Source of the DNA: Chitinophagaceae bacterium | GTDB taxonomy: Bacteria > Bacteroidota > Bacteroidia > Chitinophagales > Chitinophagaceae | Assembly: GCA_024103425.1 (NCBI GenBank) | Contig: JAGFIS010000003.1 | Span: 53,521 to 117,520, forward strand | Reading direction: 5' to 3' | Length of the DNA stretch: 64,000 nt | Shown: one piece after another, positions 16,421 through 23,044 of the stretch | How positions within the stretch are numbered: position 1 is the stretch's first letter | Layout: each line of letters starts with the position of its first letter | The notes under the pieces: model-generated | Told to the model about the DNA's origin: nothing | The model's database searches: none | Seen by the model: only the letters and a program-made list of their open reading frames with translations | Position numbers and translations under genes: made by a program

Positions 16421-16456
16421 AAAAGAGGCTGTCTCAAAAGGTCAGCCTCTTTTTTG
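16421..16456 (+). terminator. Rho-independent terminator of the tRNA-like RNA
   Basis: Stem AAAAGAGGCTG (16421-16431) and CAGCCTCTTTT (16443-16453) with an 11-base loop and a run of T. It begins 6 bases after the acceptor strand. Confidence 0.85.
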
Positions 16457-16478
16457 TTGAGTGTCTTTCGTGTTTTTG

Positions 16479-16552
16479 TATCGGGGGGCGGACTTGAACC
16501 GCCGACCTTTGGGTTATGAATCCAACGCTCTCACCAGCTGAGCTACCCCGAC
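16479..16552 (-). tRNA. tRNA-Met (anticodon CAT)
   Basis: On the minus strand GTCGGGG pairs with CCCCGAT (first pair G-T). The D-arm is GCTCAGCTGGTGAGAGC, the anticodon loop TTCATAA gives CAT, and the T-arm is GGCGGTTCAAGTCCGCC. Could be elongator Met or, if the C is modified to lysidine, Ile; sequence alone does not decide. A near-consensus -7 box (TATCTTCG, 16567-16574 on the minus strand) is upstream. Confidence 0.92.
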
Positions 16553-16642
16553 GTTTTATTGGGCGGCGAAGATAATACTTCTGAGTGAAAAGTAGGAAAT
16601 CCCGACCGCCTAATCTTAATTTTTAAGTTCAGATTTATTATT

Positions 16643-17839
16643 TTATTCAGTTCTGCCGGGATAATGCTCGAGAGCCCTCTCCAGACAATCCATTGCCTTG
16701 TGGATGGAATCGGTATTGAGTACGTAGGCAAAACGTACTTCGTTTTTGCCCAGCCCCGGTGTACTGTAGAAGCCTGTGCCCGGTGCCATCATTACGGTAG
16801 CACCCTCATATTCCCACGATTCCAGCATCCATTGGCAGAATTTGTCGGCGTCATCGACAGGAAGCGAAGCCATCGCGTAAAATGCTCCGCCCGGATTCGG
16901 GCAGAAGACACCTTTCATAGTGTTGAGCCTCCCTACCAGTGCGTCCCTGCGGGCAATATATTCCTTTTTAGTTTGGTCAAAGTAATCTTGCGAAACATCT
17001 ATTGCAGCTTCACCCAGCATTTGTCCGTATGACGGAGGACTGAGTCTTGCCTGTGCAAACTTCATGGCTGTTTGCAATACTTGTTTGTTCTTAGTTACAA
17101 AAGCCCCGATCCTGGCACCGCACGCACTATAGCGCTTACTTACGGTATCCATCAGAATCACATGGTCTTCCACACCTTCCAGTTCCATGGCACTGGTATG
17201 TGTGCCGGTGTAACAGAATTCGCGATAAGCTTCATCGGCAAACAGGTAGAGGTTGTGTTTTTTGATGATGGTTCGCAGGGCTTCTAATTCTTCACGGCTG
17301 TATAAATACCCCGTTGGGTTATTAGGATTACAGATAATGATTGCCTTGGTTTTTTCCGTGATCTTCTTTTCAAATTCTTCAATCGGCGGCAGCGCAAAAC
17401 CGGTTTTGATACTGCTGAAGATAGGTTTTACCATTACCCCTGCTTCAACGGCAAATCCGTTGTAGTTGGCATAGAACGGCTCAGGAATAATCACTTCATC
17501 TCCGGGATTCAGGCAACTCATGAAGCCGAAAAGAATGGCCTCACTACCACCCGTGGTGATGATAATATCGTTGTGATCTACATTGATGTTTTTTGTGCGG
17601 TAGTAGCCAGCCAGCTTCTTGCGGTAGCTTTCGTTACCGGCACTGTGGCTGTACTCCAATACCTTGATATCGGCGTTTCTTACAGCATCGATAGCGATTT
17701 TAGGCGTTTCCACATCGGGCTGGCCGATATTCAAATGGTAGATATGGATTCCTCTTTTCTTTGCGGCCTCGGCAAAGGGAACCAGTTTGCGAATGGGGGA
17801 GGCAGGCATTTCTATGCCTCGTTGACTGATCTGTAACAT
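16643..17839 (-). CDS. Class I/II pyridoxal-phosphate aminotransferase (aspartate aminotransferase-like)
   Basis: Fold type I aminotransferase of 398 aa. Motifs: IYHLNIGQPDVETP near residue 35, TTGGSEAILFGFMS, PEPFYANYNGF, ICNPNNPTGYLYSREEL, LFADEAYREF and DTVSKRYSACGARIGAF with the PLP lysine and phosphate-binding arginine. The N-terminus (ISQRGIEMPASPIRKLVPFA) is the conserved opening of this subgroup, so the ATG at 17839 is the likely start even though the promoter box lies only 4 bases upstream. Amino donor not determinable. Confidence 0.9.
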   Translation of the reverse strand: MLQISQRGIEMPASPIRKLVPFAEAAKKRGIHIYHLNIGQPDVETPKIAIDAVRNADIKVLEYSHSAGNESYRKKLAGYYRTKNINVDHNDIIITTGGSEAILFGFMSCLNPGDEVIIPEPFYANYNGFAVEAGVMVKPIFSSIKTGFALPPIEEFEKKITEKTKAIIICNPNNPTGYLYSREELEALRTIIKKHNLYLFADEAYREFCYTGTHTSAMELEGVEDHVILMDTVSKRYSACGARIGAFVTKNKQVLQTAMKFAQARLSPPSYGQMLGEAAIDVSQDYFDQTKKEYIARRDALVGRLNTMKGVFCPNPGGAFYAMASLPVDDADKFCQWMLESWEYEGATVMMAPGTGFYSTPGLGKNEVRFAYVLNTDSIHKAMDCLERALEHYPGRTE

Positions 17840-17843
17840 GGCG

Positions 17844-17851
17844 CAAAGGTA
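17844..17851 (-). promoter_or_regulatory. -7 box directly before the aminotransferase start
   Basis: Minus-strand TACCTTTG (exact consensus) followed by CGCC and ATG. If used, the transcript would start at or inside the AUG, making a leaderless mRNA. Confidence 0.45.
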
Positions 17852-17990
17852 GATTGAAAAATCCTTTTTTTGGCCCTGCTTTCATTAAACGGCAGAGGTA
17901 CTTTATGAGTGTTTTTAGGCTGTTAAATAAGTGAAAGCCGGGGAAAGGTTTGGGATGTTTTTCAGGCTTATATTTTTGCCGGTGAATAAA

Positions 17991-18022
17991 TTTGGCTACA
18001 CCAAAAGCAGGTATTATCTTTG
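17991..18022 (+). promoter_or_regulatory. Promoter of tRNA-Glu
   Basis: -33 TTTG (17991-17994), 20 bases, -7 TATCTTTG (18015-18022). The tRNA begins 20 bases later. Perfect match to the consensus. Confidence 0.7.
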
Positions 18023-18041
18023 CCGTCCAAATTTTGGAAAT

Positions 18042-18113
18042 GGCGCGTTGGTCAAGGGGTTAAGACGCCTCCCTTTCACGGAGGAATCACGGGTTCGAAT
18101 CCCGTACGTGCTA
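18042..18113 (+). tRNA. tRNA-Glu (anticodon TTC)
   Basis: Acceptor GGCGCGT pairs with ACGTGCT (with wobbles), anticodon stem CCTCC/GGAGG encloses CTTTCAC giving TTC, and the T-arm is ACGGGTTCGAATCCCGT. CCA is not encoded. A strong terminator follows directly. Confidence 0.95.
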
Positions 18114-18125
18114 CGAAAAGGATAT

Positions 18126-18156
18126 AAAAGCTCTGAATTTTTTCAGGGCTTTTTTG
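18126..18156 (+). terminator. Terminator of tRNA-Glu
   Basis: AAAAGCTCTGAA (18126-18137), loop TTTT, TTCAGGGCTTTT (18142-18153), then more T. Twelve base pairs with one wobble. Confidence 0.85.
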
Positions 18157-18193
18157 TTTTGGTTTACAGAAGTTTTAATGGATATTATAGGGT

Positions 18194-18294
18194 AAATCAC
18201 GGGTTCCCTGCCTGACTGTGTCACGCAGGCAGGGAATCCCGTACGTGCTACGGAAATTAGACTTTGCCCCGATAATTTCGGGGTATTTTTTTGG
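18194..18294 (+). pseudogene. tRNA-Glu 3'-end remnant B, with a hairpin in the T-loop and its own terminator
   Basis: The piece AAATCACGGGTTC (as in the T-arm of tRNA-Glu) is followed by a hairpin CCTGCCTG...CAGGCAGG and then by GAATCCCGTACGTGCTACG, the exact 3' half of the T-arm and acceptor. So the T-loop has been opened by an inverted repeat. A second terminator (CCCCGA-TAATT-TCGGGG plus T run, 18267-18291) follows. No 5' half of a tRNA is present, so it cannot make a functional tRNA. Confidence 0.6.
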
Positions 18295-18357
18295 GATGGA
18301 ATCTCCCACGTGCTACGAAAAGAATGTAAAAGCTCTGAATTTTTTCAGGGCTTTTTT
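18295..18357 (+). pseudogene. tRNA-Glu 3'-end remnant C with duplicated terminator
   Basis: GGAATCTCCCACGTGCTACG resembles the T-arm and acceptor 3' strand of tRNA-Glu with changes. It is followed by a near-identical copy (18310-18366) of the sequence after the true tRNA, including the terminator AAAAGCTCTGAA/TTCAGGGCTTTT (18328-18355). The D- and anticodon arms are missing. Confidence 0.6.
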
Positions 18358-18407
18358 GTTTTTGGTTTTGACAGGCAGATATGCAGAAGAGTCCTATGCT
18401 GGTTGGC

Positions 18408-18559
18408 GTATCTGTGCCGATAATTACCAGCACAGATACCCTTCCTCTCAAGCCCGGCGCTGCATACCTGTGCCTGTTAGGTAGCTGGGGGCTGCTCGGA
18501 AGTATCCGGACCATCTTGGTCCGGGATAATTAATTCATCCTTGACCAGGGATGGTCAAG
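18408..18559. repeat. Cluster of three perfect or near-perfect inverted repeats
   Basis: GTATCTGTGC (18408-18417) with GCACAGATAC (18430-18439); TATCCGGACCA (18503-18513) with TGGTCCGGGATA (18517-18528); CTTGACCA (18540-18547) with TGGTCAAG (18552-18559). None has a T run, so they do not look like terminators. No gene lies between 18114 and 18647 apart from the tRNA remnants. Confidence 0.5.
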
Positions 18560-18647
18560 ATACTTTCTGCTGTCTATCCCTAAATTTCAAATCCTATCTT
18601 TATTGCACCAAAAACAGACATTGCCCTTCTATAAATAAAACCGGGAG

Positions 18648-19595
18648 ATGAAACACTTTTTTTGTTTATTTCTGTCATTAGCTTTTCTTACTACACTCAC
18701 AGCGCAGCCTGTGAATCTTAAAAAAGAATTCAAACAACCCAAATGGTTCTCCGATTCATTAAAGCAGATTATTGCGGATGCAGGCCTGGACGGCTCGTAC
18801 GACGTCGGTGAAGACGGGATGGAACAAGTGTCTTTTGCTGTAATCGACCTTACAAATAAGAAGCCCTTGTTAGGCGGAGTAAATATGGACAACTTCATCT
18901 ATCCTGCATCGGTTTATAAGATGTACGTAGGTATGGAAGTATTGAAACAGGTGAGTGAAGGGAAGTATTCTTTGAATGATGCCTATATCGTCCGTTCTCC
19001 GAATGATGTCGACAGGTCTTCAGAAATTAAATGGGATCCCCGTCCGCTGCTCAGAGCAGGTGATACCGTAACCATCGGCTACCTGCTCGACCTGATGATT
19101 ACACGTAGTGATAACTCCGCGGCTAATTGCATGATAGATATTGCAGGCAGGGAGAACATCAATGCCACCATGCACCGGTACGGTTGGTTCGGGAGTGAAG
19201 TGACGAGAAAGTTCCTCAGCCGGAAGTATGAAGATCCCGGATATGATACCACCAGAGGTACAGAAACCAGCGCCTTACACGCAGCTTTGTTTATGTATAA
19301 GATTTATCGGGATGACTTAGTAAACTTCTGGGTAAGCAGGACGTTGAAAGATATTCTGAGCATGCAGTTAGACACCACAAAGCTAGCCACCGGTTTACCG
19401 CGCGATGCCGTGTTTGCCCATAAATCGGGCTGGTGGAATTATTACACCAATGATGTGGGCATAGTGGAAAGCGATAAGATTAAGTTCGTCATTTCACTCT
19501 TCACTCCCGTGACGGAAGACGAGGTGAGGCCAAAGATGAAAACGATTGCCGAGCGGGTCTATCAATTGCTCTTGCGCCGGAATAAGAAGGGATGA
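18648..19595 (+). CDS. Class A beta-lactamase-like serine hydrolase, exported
   Basis: 315-aa protein with a signal peptide (MKHFFCLFLSLAFLTTLTAQ). Penicillin-recognising motifs are present in order: SVYK (S-x-x-K, in FIYPASVYKMYVGMEVLKQV), SDN (in MITRSDNSAANCM) and KSG (in FAHKSGWWNYY). These define the serine beta-lactamase/DD-peptidase fold in the periplasm. I do not see the class A omega-loop E-x-x-L-N motif in the segment KYEDPGYDTTRGTETSALH, so hydrolysis of beta-lactams is doubtful; another ester or amide substrate is possible. Its end abuts the convergent gene with no gap. Confidence 0.8.
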   Translation: MKHFFCLFLSLAFLTTLTAQPVNLKKEFKQPKWFSDSLKQIIADAGLDGSYDVGEDGMEQVSFAVIDLTNKKPLLGGVNMDNFIYPASVYKMYVGMEVLKQVSEGKYSLNDAYIVRSPNDVDRSSEIKWDPRPLLRAGDTVTIGYLLDLMITRSDNSAANCMIDIAGRENINATMHRYGWFGSEVTRKFLSRKYEDPGYDTTRGTETSALHAALFMYKIYRDDLVNFWVSRTLKDILSMQLDTTKLATGLPRDAVFAHKSGWWNYYTNDVGIVESDKIKFVISLFTPVTEDEVRPKMKTIAERVYQLLLRRNKKG

Positions 19596-19925
19596 TTATT
19601 TTTTTCTCTTCCCAATAAAATATTCCAGTCCTAACCGGATCGCCCTACCTATAAGTTTTTGTGTGGACGTTCCATTAGTGGGTCCTACAAGCTTTTTTGC
19701 TACAAGTCCTCCCCCGATACCGACGGCGAGTTTCAGAAGGTTTGAATTCAGGTTCTTGGGATCTGTGACTCCTTTGACAGCATTCTTAATGATATTCTTC
19801 GGAGTCAATTCGGCAGCCACTTCATGAAAAGATGCAGCCAGTTCTTCCTCCTGCCTGTCTCTTTTTGCCTCCAATTTTTGGATAGCTGCTGAAAGTTGTG
19901 CTGCGTTATTGATGTTTCCGTTCAT
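19596..19925 (-). CDS. Conserved small protein, unknown function
   Basis: 109 aa. The N-terminal half is a predicted coiled coil (AIQKLEAKRDRQEEELAAS), the middle includes TPKNIIKNAVKGVTDP, and the C-terminal half has a Gly-rich hydrophobic stretch (LLKLAVGIGGGLVAKKLVG) that may insert in a membrane, then a basic tail FIGKRKK. It lies 1 base after a holin-like gene on the same strand and is the third gene of a small operon with the holin-like and YtxH proteins. No function is assigned; this trio suggests a cell-envelope or stress role. Confidence 0.65.
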   Translation of the reverse strand: MNGNINNAAQLSAAIQKLEAKRDRQEEELAASFHEVAAELTPKNIIKNAVKGVTDPKNLNSNLLKLAVGIGGGLVAKKLVGPTNGTSTQKLIGRAIRLGLEYFIGKRKK

Positions 19926-19926
19926 G

Positions 19927-20295
19927 TCAGTCTTCTTTTTTAGAGTCGTCGTTCAGCAGCAGCCTGATCAGCCAGTTACTCAATGCAATCTGAAGCAGCC
20001 TTTTTCTGAAGGAAAAGATGATAAGTGCAGTAACTATAAAAATTCCACCGGTGAGGAAAAATCCGAGAAAATATGATCCCAGCACTTTGCCAAGATAGAG
20101 TGATAAGCCTATAGATAACAGGATAAGTACCATCAATCCGAGGACTGAGAGCAGCAAAACAGTTGCGGCAACGGAGAAAAGCTGAGATGCTTTCTGCACT
20201 GATTTCAATTTCAGCAGTTGCAGTTGTGTGTCTATATAACTGCGAGTAGACTGAAATAAATCTTCAAATTGAGAGCTTTCCCTTTCTTGTGCCAT
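19927..20295 (-). CDS. Phage holin family (Holin-X type) membrane protein
   Basis: 122 aa with two long hydrophobic helices (ATVLLLSVLGLMVLILLSIG and SYFLGFFLTGGIFIVTALII) separated by a short loop; N-terminus FEDLFQSTRSYIDTQLQLLK is amphipathic. This is the layout of the chromosomal holin-superfamily III proteins widely found in bacteria beside YtxH genes, not evidence of a prophage. Lies 42 bases after the YtxH gene and ends 1 base before the next gene. Confidence 0.75.
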   Translation of the reverse strand: MAQERESSQFEDLFQSTRSYIDTQLQLLKLKSVQKASQLFSVAATVLLLSVLGLMVLILLSIGLSLYLGKVLGSYFLGFFLTGGIFIVTALIIFSFRKRLLQIALSNWLIRLLLNDDSKKED

Positions 20296-20337
20296 TTTTG
20301 TAGTTTGTTTTAGCCCTGTCTGCCGGAATGGGGACTC

Positions 20338-20658
20338 TTAGGAGTTTACCGGACGGGGATTTCTGATGTCATTCTTAAACGCATCGGCTTTTTCCTGGGC
20401 CTCGTTAACGATATCTTCTGCTGTCTTCTTTCCTTCTTTAATCAGGCTGTTGATTTTTTCTTTTGCAGCATCATATTTTTCAGAAACTGCTTCTGAAAAC
20501 TCGTCGTATTTCTCCTTCAGGTCATCTGCCAGGTCACTTCCTTTTTCAGCAAGTTTTCTTCTGGTTTCCGATCCTTTATCGGGAGCGAATAAAATTCCTA
20601 AAGCAGCACCGATAGCAACCCCGGCTAATAATGCTGCAACTGTTTTTCCTGTACTCAT
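20338..20658 (-). CDS. YtxH domain-containing protein
   Basis: 106 aa. The N-terminal segment [20 protein letters not shown] followed by [11 protein letters not shown] is the YtxH signature: one membrane helix then a basic turn. The rest is charged and helical ([20 protein letters not shown]), likely a coiled coil outside the membrane. Homologues are linked to general stress. First gene of the three-gene unit reading leftward. Confidence 0.85.
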   Translation of the reverse strand: MSTGKTVAALLAGVAIGAALGILFAPDKGSETRRKLAEKGSDLADDLKEKYDEFSEAVSEKYDAAKEKINSLIKEGKKTAEDIVNEAQEKADAFKNDIRNPRPVNS

Positions 20659-20896
20659 TGTAATATGTTTTAAGTTTTTTTATTGTGTTCTCGCCTGTTG
20701 ATAAATAATAATAACACTGTTATATTATAAAAAAACAGAGTACAAAGTTCTGTATAAAATGTTTGATTTATGCCTAAAGTAGTGTGAAATAGAAAAAAAG
20801 TAAGCTTTATACGTAAAATGGAAATTTACGGGATGGTTTTTGAGGTGCAGCCCTAGAAGATTAGAAATAATAAGTAAATTCCATTTTTAATTTTTT

Positions 20897-22342
20897 ATGG
20901 CAGAGAATAATCTTGTTTGTGAATCCCCGGCTGTAAGGAATAATGCGAACAGGGTCAGGAGTGGTTTTATTGCTGCATTCATATTGCTGCTATTTAGTAA
21001 TGTACTGACATATTTGTCAACACTGAAAGTAGAAGAGCAGTCGGTAATGGTAAATAAAACCAACCAGTTGATTCACGATCTGGATAACCTGGTGGCCTAT
21101 TTGACACGGGCAGAATCTTCTTTTCAGCGTTATCTGATTGATAAGGATACTCCAAATCTCGATTTGTTTTTCAGCAGTATTCGCAAGGTTGATAGCATGG
21201 TAGAACTGGTTAGCGGACAGGTTGCCGGTAATGTAGAGCAGGTTGAGAATATCTCTGACATTAAACAAACACTGATAACTGTTGTGGCTTCTTTCGAGAA
21301 GTCTATTCAGTTGTACAAGTCCTCCGGAGCCATCACAGACGAGATTGCAGCAGAAAGCCGAAATGTTACAGAACTCATGTCAGGACTTGAAAATAATGTT
21401 TTTGAAATGCAGAATATTGAGCGCGACCTGCTCGATAGAAGATCTGACAGTATTTCAAGTTATGCAGGGCTAATAAAGAGAACCAACGTGTTCTCTTTGC
21501 TGGTAGCCATCCTGGTAACGTTGTATTCTATAGTGGTCTATAACGAAGAAAATAAAGCGCGCAAAAGAGCCGACAGTGAGGCAGCTGAATTCAGGTCGCA
21601 ATTAGAAAAGAGAATTGAACAACTGGCAGAGTTGAATACCGAATTGATAGACCTGCGGAGCATGGAAAAGTATTCGGCCACCGGAAGGATTGCACGTACG
21701 ATTGCGCACGAAGTGAGGAACCCACTTACAAACATTAACCTGGCCATAGAACAGTTGCGCGGCGAATACCCTGAAGGCGGCGATGCTGAAATATTTTTCG
21801 ATATGGTGAAACGGAATTCAGACCGGATCAACAAATTGGTGAGTGACCTGCTCAATTCTACCCGCCCTACTCAACTGAATAAACAACCATTCCGTATTGA
21901 TGAGTTACTGCAGATGAGCCTGAAGGAAGCCGGCGACAGGGTGATGTTGAAGCATATCCTTATAAAAACAGAATTCAATAGTACTGAACAAATAGATGTG
22001 GATGTCGACAAGATGAAAATCGCGTTCCTGAATCTGATCGTGAATGCTATAGAAGCTATGCCCGAAAGCGGGGTGCTTTGGATTACTACTGAATCAGACA
22101 ATGAAAAACTTATAATCCAGATAGCGGATAACGGAAAGGGGATGAGCGACGAGCAAAAAAGCAGGTTGTTCGAGCCCTTTTTCACTACTAAAAAGCAGGG
22201 TAATGGGCTTGGACTGGCCAACACTCAAAACATAATTGTAAATCACAACGGAATTATCAAAGCAGAAAGTGAAGAAGGCGTGGGAACAACGTTTACAATT
22301 GTGTTCGATCTTAACAAGGATAAAGGCACTACCGCAAGTTAA
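20897..22342 (+). CDS. Sensor histidine kinase with CHASE3-like input domain
   Basis: Membrane kinase of 481 aa. Helix 1 (about residues 22-42), an extracytoplasmic four-helix CHASE3-like domain (45-190, with LIHDLDNLVAYLTRAESSFQ), helix 2 (about 197-215), a coiled coil, then HisKA with the phospho-acceptor in ARTIAHEVRNPLTNINLAIE near residue 270, and an HATPase domain with N box NLIVNAIEAMP, G1 DNGKGMS and G2 GNGLGLANTQ. No HAMP domain is evident. Likely partners are the receiver protein that converges on its 3' end and the sigma-54 activator downstream. Confidence 0.9.
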   Translation: MAENNLVCESPAVRNNANRVRSGFIAAFILLLFSNVLTYLSTLKVEEQSVMVNKTNQLIHDLDNLVAYLTRAESSFQRYLIDKDTPNLDLFFSSIRKVDSMVELVSGQVAGNVEQVENISDIKQTLITVVASFEKSIQLYKSSGAITDEIAAESRNVTELMSGLENNVFEMQNIERDLLDRRSDSISSYAGLIKRTNVFSLLVAILVTLYSIVVYNEENKARKRADSEAAEFRSQLEKRIEQLAELNTELIDLRSMEKYSATGRIARTIAHEVRNPLTNINLAIEQLRGEYPEGGDAEIFFDMVKRNSDRINKLVSDLLNSTRPTQLNKQPFRIDELLQMSLKEAGDRVMLKHILIKTEFNSTEQIDVDVDKMKIAFLNLIVNAIEAMPESGVLWITTESDNEKLIIQIADNGKGMSDEQKSRLFEPFFTTKKQGNGLGLANTQNIIVNHNGIIKAESEEGVGTTFTIVFDLNKDKGTTAS

Positions 22343-22712
22343 CTCTTGCCAGAGCCTCATTAATTGTTTTGTGAGATAATGGTTTAATCAGGAAACAATC
22401 AGCTCCGTTTTTTAAAGCTTGATCTTCTTCTCCCTCAGCATTAAAAGCGGTCATCATAATAACTTTTGCACCGGGGATATTTTTCTTTATTAAAACGATA
22501 AAATCAATCCCTCGCCCATCAGGAAGATGGTTATCCAAAAAAATGACATTTGGTTGTATTTGTGGAAGTTCTGTTTTTGCTTCTTCTATCGTATTTATTT
22601 CAACCGCGTCCACGCTCTCTTCTTTCAGAATGCTTTTCAAAAGAAAACACAGGTCCGTTTCATCATCTACAATTGCAGCTTTCAATATGTTAGCACTGTT
22701 GTTCATTGTCAA
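22329..22712 (-). CDS. Single-domain response regulator (receiver only)
   Basis: 127 aa, one CheY-like receiver. Acidic pair DDE near residue 18, phospho-acceptor Asp in VIFLDNHLPDGRG near residue 60, Thr in MMTAF and Lys in FLIKPLSHK. No output domain. Two ATGs are possible (22712 and 22706). Its last 14 bases overlap the 3' end of the histidine kinase on the other strand, so the two mRNAs are complementary there. Confidence 0.9.
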   Translation of the reverse strand: MTMNNSANILKAAIVDDETDLCFLLKSILKEESVDAVEINTIEEAKTELPQIQPNVIFLDNHLPDGRGIDFIVLIKKNIPGAKVIMMTAFNAEGEEDQALKNGADCFLIKPLSHKTINEALARVNLR

Positions 22713-23044
22713 TTATCCAAAATACACGTTTATTCTGGGTAGGAAATCAATTTTGTTGCCAAAAACATTGCGACAAGACTCTCGCCTCCAAATTTTGCCT
22801 GTAAAGGACAGGGTACATTGAAGTTTGGGCTGATATTTGGCATATTATTTCCTTATACATAACTGATATCCAGTGAGTTATAATCTTTCTTAAGTTTTGG
22901 TATTATTTTTTCGGAATTGTCTTATAAAACCTTTCTTTTACTCTAAATACTTAAACACGAAAAATCCGGCAGTTATTCTGCCGGTATGCTTCAAAGTAGT
23001 GTTTATTGTAAATTTGTTTTCCTCTTTAATTATTTTTAGTGTCT
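22713..23044. other. Intergenic region with one hairpin
   Basis: A 332-base gap between divergent regulators. It contains CCGGCAG (22966-22972) with CTGCCGG (22978-22984), a perfect 7-bp hairpin about 60 bases before the sigma-54 activator start, without a T run; it may lie in the 5' leader. No convincing open reading frame or sigma-54 site (GG-N10-GC) was seen. Confidence 0.35.

Noticed and set aside
19927..20295. Prophage from the holin-like gene
   Set aside because: Only the chromosomal holin-X/YtxH cluster is present; no phage structural, lysis or integrase genes.
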